From CAUZFZ01 sp963579025 (lineage in GTDB: Bacteria; Planctomycetota; Planctomycetia; Planctomycetales; Planctomycetaceae), in the NCBI GenBank assembly GCA_963579025.1, contig CAUZFZ010000219.1, forward strand, positions 1-13,637: a DNA stretch of 13,637 nucleotides, written 5' to 3'. How positions within the stretch are numbered: position 1 is the first letter of the stretch; each line of letters opens with the position of its first letter. Shown one piece after another: positions 8,840 to 13,637 of this stretch. Made by a program: the position numbers and the translations under genes. The notes beneath the pieces were generated by a model. It did no database searches, had not been told where the DNA came from, and worked only from the letters and a program-made list of their open reading frames with translations.

Positions 8840-11800
8840 ATGGTAGAGCGTTGGTTCCCGATGAAACTCATGCTCGCATCCGCTTGTCGTAAGGGCTCCG
8901 GTCTTCCACGATGGCTGGTCCGACCTGCTACGATTCTTGCGACACTGACGCTTCTGCAGTGGAACAGCATCGATGCGCGGGCAGATTCACCAGTTGAGCG
9001 CAACGCGACGCCGCACGCATGGCCGAGTGAGCGACTGCACGATGTTGTCCAGCGTCAGCTAACGAGTCTGGCGGAAGTCATCGGTCCGTGTCGACCGGCC
9101 AGCGAACAATCACGTTCAACTGCAGGAGCCGCGGCCGCGGCCATACTGACTCCAGACTTTCGGTGTGAGCCGTTGCGACCGAAACTCAGGAACGTTTCTG
9201 TACACGAGCAGTTCGTCGTCCTTAAATCGGCGGAAGCCAGCCAGCGCGTTGCAGGACTCGATGCAACACAGACCGGGCAAGAGCGATGGAAGCGAGCGGT
9301 CGCTGGCTTACGATCTCCGTTCAAAACCGGCAGCGACGTGCGCATTCACTTTAAAGTTATCCGTCTCGAAAACTCAGGTAACAGTATCAGGACTGAAGTG
9401 CTCTACCAGGCCTCGGGCTCTGGTCACGAAGGCCGTCTGCAACAAAATGCCCGCTGGCACTGCGTGTGGCACTCTGAAAGAGGACCGTCCGCAGTGTATT
9501 TGCACCTGATTCGTGTCATGGATTTCCAGGAAGTCCATTTGAAAGGACGTGACACGCCCGCATTTTCAGACGGCACCGATACGGTGTTCGGGTTCGATGC
9601 CGGATATCGCGATCAGCTCAGTCTGAGCATTGATGACTGGCGTGGGCGTATTCCGGCAGACCTGGGAATTGCGGTGACGGGTCATCATGGACTGGCCATC
9701 GGCGACGTCAACGGCGATTCGCTGGCCGATCTCTACGTGTGTCAGCCAGGCGGTTTGCCAAATCGTCTCTACCTTCAGAATGCGGACGCGACTGTGACTG
9801 ACGTCTCAACGCAGGCGGGCGTCGACTGGCTGGACAACACACACTCGGCACTCTTTGCGGATCTTGATAACGATGGTGATCAGGACCTGATTGTGGGTAG
9901 TGTCGCGGGGCTGCTGATTCTCGAAAACGATGGTGCCGCACATTTCAGTCCGCACTCAGCATCCACTCGAAGACGTCCCACAATGTCCCCTCCCTCGTCT
10001 CTGGCGGTCGCCGACTACGACATGGATGGAGATCTCGATATCTACGTCTGTGTGTATTCGCGCAGCCCGTACATGACGACCGGCCTGTTGTCGCACAATT
10101 CCGACCGGCACGCTGTCGTGCCGGTTCCCTACCACGATGCTACTAACGGCGGTCGCAATATCCTGTTTCGCAACGACGGGGAGTTTCGCCTCGTTGATGT
10201 CACTGCCGCAAGCGGTCTCGACGCTAACAACCATCGATTCAGCCTGGCCGCCGCGTGGGAAGACTTCGATCAGGATGGGGATTCCGATCTCTATGTTGCC
10301 AATGATTTTGGCCGCAACAATCTTTACCTCAATGAAGACGGTCGTTTTGAGGACGCGGCGGCGGCGGCCGGAGTGGAGGATATTGGAGCCGGCATGTCCT
10401 GCACGTGGGGAGATGCCAACAACGACGGCAGGCCAGACCTGTATGTCAGCAACATGTTCTCGTCCGCTGGAAACCGAATCACGTTTCAGCAGCAGTTCAA
10501 GACCGATTCCAATGAAGAGACGCGGCGCCAGTTTCAGCGACACGCTCGCGGAAACTCATTATTCATCAATGCCGGTGACGGGACGTTCGAGGACTCCAGC
10601 GTGCAGGCTGGAGTGACGGTGGGGGGATGGGCATGGGGGTCGACTTTTCTGGATTGGAATAACGACGGACGTGAGGATCTGTTTGTCGCCAACGGGTATC
10701 TGACACAGGAAGATTCGGGCGATTTGTGAAGTTTCTACTGGCGGCAGGTCGTGTCGCAATCGGACGATGATCCCACTTCCGGTCCGAATAAGTCACCAGA
10801 CTACGAGAGTGGCTGGGAAGAACTCAGCCGTCGGGTTGACCAGGGACTGAGCTTCAGCGGACACGAACGGCATTGCAGCTTTCTGAATCTGGGAGGCGGA
10901 CAGTTTGTCAACGTCTCAGCTGTCAGTGGGCTCGACCAGATCGACGATGGCCGGGGAGTTGCCATCGTGGACTGGGATGCCGACGGTGATCTGGATGTGT
11001 GGGTGACTAACCGTACCGCACCGATGATTCGCTTTTTGAGAAATGATCTGCGGAACTCGAATTCGTTCGTGTCCGTCCTGCTTGAGGGCCGGTCGTGCAA
11101 TCGCGACGCTGTGGGGGCTCGGGTGGAATTGCATCTGGGCGAAGCTGCCGTCTTGGCACGTGGCGGAATCGTGCAGCGTTTCGTCAAGACGGTGTACTGT
11201 GGTCGCGGGTTCCTGAGTCAGTCCAGCAGGTGGCTCCATTTCGGCGTTCCCCCCACGCGAACTGTTGGCCACATGACGGTCACGTGGCCGGGCGGCGATA
11301 CTGAGGACTTTACAGGCATCGAAACCGGGCGGCGTGCGCGACTTGTCCAGGGATCTGGAAAGGCAAAGCGGCTCCCGATTCGAAAAGTGAGCCATCCCCA
11401 GACCGCTCCACAAAGCAGCGAGGAAGTATCCGGAAGCGCTCGTGTTGTGCTCTATCACCGTCCGCGGCTACCCGTGTTTCAAGCAGCCGGATTGAGCGGT
11501 GAGCAAGTCTCAAGCAGTCGGTATTCCGGAAAGCCGCTTCTGATCAACCTTTGGGCCACCTGGTGTCGTCCGTGCCTCGACGAACTGAAGGGCTGGTCGC
11601 GAAACGCAGACGAACTCGACAATCATGGTCTTCAAGTGCTGGCCCTGAATGTGGAAGGTTTGAACCCGCAGGCGGAAGCGAGTCAACGGCGTGCCAGAGA
11701 ACTGATTGCAGGCATCGGCTTCCCGTATTTCGCTGGTACTGTGGACGAGAGGTTTCTTGAGGAATTCGGGACGGTCGAACGGACGCTCTTCCATCGCATC

Positions 11801-12163
11801 CGACCGCTGGCTCTTCCGACGAGTCTGCTGATCGATGCAAGTGGACGCATCGCCGTGCTCTATCGTGGCCCGGTAGAAACTGGACAGATCGTCAAGGATC
11901 TGAAGCTGCTCGATGTGCCGCCGGCAACTCTCCGAGATGCTGCCGCGCCATTCCCCGGGCGCTGGGCTATGTACGTCATGGACAACCGAAGGACACCGCT
12001 CACCGCGTCCGACTACCAGAATGCACTGCTGAATCAGCCGTTCAGGGTTCTCGCTGCGATAGTCCTTCTGGTAGCATGCGCCTTCATGATCGGGTCGCGA
12101 GTCAGACGTCGGACGCGAGTTTCATCGTCCCCGCCTTCTGATTCGGCCGATCCGCCTGGATAG
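8840..12163 (+). CDS. Probable selenoprotein: FG-GAP / ASPIC-UnbV / thioredoxin fusion with in-frame TGA read as selenocysteine
   Basis: Read through one TGA (10727-10729), this is a 1107-residue exported protein. From the ATG at 8840 (GGAAAGA 3 bases upstream) a signal or anchor segment runs to about residue 50 (IDARADS). FG-GAP calcium-loop motifs DxDxDG or variants start at 289, 341, 392, 475, 525 and 605. Residue 630 is the TGA, in DSGDL-U-SFYWRQVV. A seventh motif, DWDADGDLD, is at 711-719. ASPIC/UnbV spans about 757-835. A TlpA/ResA-like thioredoxin domain spans about 880-1030, with WCRPC at 908-912 and cis-Pro at 993 (LPTSLLID). A transmembrane helix lies at about 1067-1087 with a basic tail. 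Both halves share one frame and no start with a clear ribosome-binding site follows the TGA. A SECIS-like stem-loop is at the expected distance. FG-GAP propellers normally have seven blades, which fits readthrough. The alternative is two fragments created by a nonsense mutation. The presumed role is envelope redox chemistry. Confidence 0.78.
10727..10763 (+). promoter_or_regulatory. Candidate UGA selenocysteine codon and bacterial SECIS element
   Basis: The UGA is at 10727-10729. A stem of six pairs, 10741-10746 with 10752-10757 (G-C, C-G, G-C, G-U, C-G, A-U), closes the five-base loop GGUCG at 10747-10751. The loop sits at +18 to +22 from the UGA and starts with two guanines. Known bacterial SECIS elements lie inside the coding region just after the UGA, with a G in the first two loop positions. 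The E. coli fdhF element, as I recall it, has a GGUCU loop closed by GCA/UGC at almost the same distance. The structure was found by hand and not scored by a folding program. Confidence 0.68.
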
Positions 12164-12180
12164 GTTTGTTCGGCACTTCA

Positions 12181-12318
12181 CCTGTAATTGTTTACCTGTA
12201 ATTGTTTACCTGTAATTGTTTACCTGTAATTGTTTACCTGTAATTGTTTACCTGTAATTGTTTACCTGTAATTGTTTACCTGTAATTGTTTACCTGTAAT
12301 TGTTTACCTGTAATTGTT
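12181..12318. repeat. Perfect 14-bp tandem repeat, nine full copies plus twelve bases
   Basis: The unit CCTGTAATTGTTTA is repeated from 12181 through 12306 without a single change, then continues for 12 bases to 12318. The unit is AT-rich in an otherwise GC-rich window. Across each junction it contains the palindromic half-sites TTAC and GTAA separated by CT. The array ends 20 bases before the DUF1559 start and begins 17 bases after the previous stop. Complete identity of all copies indicates recent expansion or strong homogenisation. There are no spacers, so it is not a CRISPR array. Confidence 0.97.
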
Positions 12319-12338
12319 CCGTTCATGGAGGAGAAACC
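12188..12338 (+). promoter_or_regulatory. Possible repeated promoter and ribosome-binding site for the DUF1559 gene
   Basis: In the tandem array each TTGTTT is followed, exactly 17 bases later, by TGTAAT two units on. Against the sigma-70 consensus the first hexamer matches 3 of 6 and the second 5 of 6. Eight such overlapping pairs exist; the last is TTGTTT 12286-12291 with TGTAAT 12309-12314, which would start transcription near 12321. A strong ribosome-binding site, GGAGGAG at 12327-12333, precedes the ATG at 12339. Promoter activity is inferred from pattern only, and planctomycete promoters may depart from this consensus. Confidence 0.4.
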
Positions 12339-13316
12339 ATGTCACGATTTCGCTCCCTTGTTTTCCGCCGACAGTATCCCGGGCGTGGATTCACCCTGAT
12401 CGAACTGCTTGTCGTCATCGCCATCATTGCCATTCTGATCGCGCTGCTCCTGCCCGCCGTCCAGCAGGCTCGCGAAGCGGCCCGTCGGTCAACGTGCAAG
12501 AACAAACTGAAGCAGCTTGGCCTCGCGCTGCATAACTATCACGGCACCCACAACACATTCCCGCCCGGGGCCGTGCATGGCAATCCGTCGTTGCTCGACA
12601 ATCTGGCTGGAAACATTTCCGGTAATGGTATCGGCATGGACTGGTCGGCAGCCATCCTGCCCTTCATGGATCAGCAACCGTACTACCAACGCGGCACCAG
12701 CATTGTCTTTAACCGAATTCATGCGGTCGACCACTTCAACGAAACCTGGGGCAACATCCCCATGGACGTATTGCGGTGTCCCAGCAACGCCGGTGACTTC
12801 AAAGTAGTGAGCAGTTTCTCAAACATGGAGAGCCTCTATCGCGGAAATAACTATGCTGCGTGCTATGGCTCTGGAAATCTGAATCAGGCCCGTACCGACA
12901 CAACTCGTGGAGGCGTTTTTGCAATTAATTCCAACAGTGGATTCCGTAACGTCACAGACGGTTCCAGCAATACGCTAATGCTCGGCGAGATCAAGTTTCG
13001 GATCAGTGGTACGAGTGATTCACGGGGTATCATGTTTTATGGGGCGATGGGCTCTACAGCGTTCAGCACGGGACTTGGGCCCAACTCTGCTGCGAACGAT
13101 CGCGTTATGCGGTGTGAGTCTTCCACTTTGGAAAAGATGCCTTGTACCGGGGATACCGGCGGTGGGCAGATCGCCGGAGCACGGTCGCCACACGTCGGAG
13201 GCGTTCACGTCGGACTGACCGATGGATCAACACGGTTCATCTCAGAGAATATCGACACACCCACATGGACCGCCTTGGGCACGAAAGCAGGCGGAGAGCA
13301 ACCGGGCAGCTTCTGA
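12339..13316 (+). CDS. DUF1559 family pseudopilin-like protein
   Basis: The 325-residue product begins with a type IV prepilin/type II secretion pseudopilin leader: a basic segment, then G17|FTLIE with glutamate at +5, followed by a long hydrophobic helix (VVIAIIAILIALLLPAV) and QQAREAARRS. Prepilin peptidase should cleave after G17. The rest is the DUF1559 domain, expanded in planctomycetes, with NKLKQLGLALHNYH, the DVLRCPSN segment, NVTDGSSNTLMLGEI and a C-terminal H-X9-DG motif (H285, D295-G296). Length is typical. The role is presumed to be in pili, secretion or surface assembly; no specific substrate is known. The start at 12339 is chosen for its GGAGGAG ribosome-binding site and the leader; an upstream TTG at 12300 lies inside the tandem repeat and is rejected. 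The small lipoprotein gene follows after 112 bases. Confidence 0.95.
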   Translation: MSRFRSLVFRRQYPGRGFTLIELLVVIAIIAILIALLLPAVQQAREAARRSTCKNKLKQLGLALHNYHGTHNTFPPGAVHGNPSLLDNLAGNISGNGIGMDWSAAILPFMDQQPYYQRGTSIVFNRIHAVDHFNETWGNIPMDVLRCPSNAGDFKVVSSFSNMESLYRGNNYAACYGSGNLNQARTDTTRGGVFAINSNSGFRNVTDGSSNTLMLGEIKFRISGTSDSRGIMFYGAMGSTAFSTGLGPNSAANDRVMRCESSTLEKMPCTGDTGGGQIAGARSPHVGGVHVGLTDGSTRFISENIDTPTWTALGTKAGGEQPGSF

Positions 13317-13428
13317 TCTCGCATCTGCTGTTGCGTTGTTTCTGCCCAGGGATCGGGTGGAGCCTGATTCACAATAACGTGCCTGCGTTCTTCCAGTACA
13401 TGCACACCAACACCCACAAGGAACGACG

Positions 13429-13593
13429 ATGTGCCTCAGAATGTTGACTGTACTCGGACCACTCTTGCTAGTCGTATTGGTTGCCGGATGCGGGGGGGAC
13501 GCGAATCCGGCAACCGCAGTCGTGTCCGGCCAGCAGTTCCCGGGCTGCTGGAATTCGCGGGAAAACGAGCGATTCTGCGGATCGTGTTCGTAG
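13429..13593 (+). CDS. Small lipoprotein, possibly frameshifted
   Basis: The ATG at 13429 has AAGGA at 13418-13422, a good ribosome-binding site. The product starts with a signal peptide ending in lipobox LVAGC (cysteine 21), followed by GGDANPATAVVSG, a linker typical of planctomycete lipoproteins encoded after DUF1559 genes. As read it stops at TAG (13591-13593) after only 54 residues, with an odd tail rich in Cys and Arg. From about 13524, the frame two bases along is open to the window end and gives a more convincing peptide: RPAVPGLLEFAGKRAI, then LRIVFVDEDLLVG. A one-base indel near 13520 would join lipobox and this tail into a longer lipoprotein continuing past the window. A run of seven Gs at 13492-13498 lies nearby, though the normal frame still looks right just after it. 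Function is unknown. Confidence 0.6.
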   Translation: MCLRMLTVLGPLLLVVLVAGCGGDANPATAVVSGQQFPGCWNSRENERFCGSCS

Positions 13594-13637
13594 ATGAAGA
13601 CCTGCTCGTGGGCAGGCGTCTCTGGCGTCTGGGCAGA

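Noticed and set aside
8616..8846. Small + strand membrane protein with segment LTIIVTLATIIIAI
   Set aside because: It starts only with TTG, has no ribosome-binding site, becomes arginine-rich after the hydrophobic stretch and overlaps the next start.
10727..10729. Alternative genetic code with TGA as a sense codon
   Set aside because: TGA is the ordinary stop of several neighbouring genes (for example 2067-2069, 2860-2862, 8250-8252 and 13314-13316), and no other long frame here is interrupted by it.
10727..12163. Two separate genes, the second starting with GTG at 10751
   Set aside because: The GTG has no ribosome-binding site and would begin inside the candidate SECIS stem-loop. The product would start midway through the propeller with no signal sequence, although it carries an exported-type thioredoxin and membrane anchor.
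12181..12318. CRISPR array
   Set aside because: The units are contiguous 14-mers with no spacers between them and no cas genes nearby.
12300..12338. Upstream TTG start for the DUF1559 gene
   Set aside because: It lies in the tandem repeat and would put 13 unrelated residues before the prepilin leader; the ATG at 12339 has a strong ribosome-binding site.

Overview
The window reads as a high-GC planctomycete chromosome segment. The evidence is the gene content: two DUF1501 proteins with Tat-type signals, a fused PSCyt1/DUF1549/LamG/DUF1553 surface cytochrome-like protein, an exported FG-GAP/ASPIC-UnbV protein, and a DUF1559 pseudopilin followed by a small lipoprotein. This combination is characteristic of Planctomycetota. 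The lineage below phylum level cannot be settled from this sequence. All supported genes lie on the + strand.

Layout. 1-585: the 3' part of an unrecognised gene, probably frameshifted near its left end. 702-2862: a DUF1501 gene followed by a HAD-superfamily phosphatase. 2922-2996: an inverted pair of REP-like units. 3064-3432: a DUF2237 protein. 3463-6618: the large PSCyt1/DUF1549/LamG/DUF1553 protein. 6627-6758: a second, unrelated, highly symmetric inverted repeat. 6810-8252: a second DUF1501 gene, the usual partner of the DUF1549/DUF1553 protein. 8240-8413: what looks like the broken tail of a PQQ-like beta-propeller gene. 8414-8839: no supported gene, but one strong hairpin. 8840-12163: an FG-GAP/ASPIC-UnbV/thioredoxin protein interrupted by one in-frame TGA. 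12181-12318: a perfect 14-bp tandem repeat. 12339-13316: a DUF1559 pseudopilin. 13429 onward: a small lipoprotein, possibly frameshifted.

The most notable observation is at 10727-10729. A conventional gene caller would split 8840-12163 into two genes. Both halves are in the same frame, and the TGA is followed at +18 to +22 by the GGUCG apical loop of a six-base-pair stem. That geometry matches a bacterial SECIS element. Reading through joins six FG-GAP calcium-loop motifs to a seventh, then to the ASPIC-UnbV domain, a WCRPC thioredoxin domain and a C-terminal membrane anchor. I therefore annotate it as a probable selenoprotein of 1107 residues with selenocysteine at residue 630. TGA is an ordinary stop in neighbouring genes, so a changed genetic code is not the explanation. 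A nonsense mutation or sequencing error remains possible.

Most of the products are predicted to be exported: Tat substrates, signal-peptide proteins, a pseudopilin and a lipoprotein. The DUF1549/DUF1553 and DUF1501 pair is a recurrent planctomycete module of unknown biochemical function, probably acting at the cell envelope. The 14-bp array directly before the pseudopilin gene forms repeated promoter-like hexamer pairs and could tune its expression through copy number.
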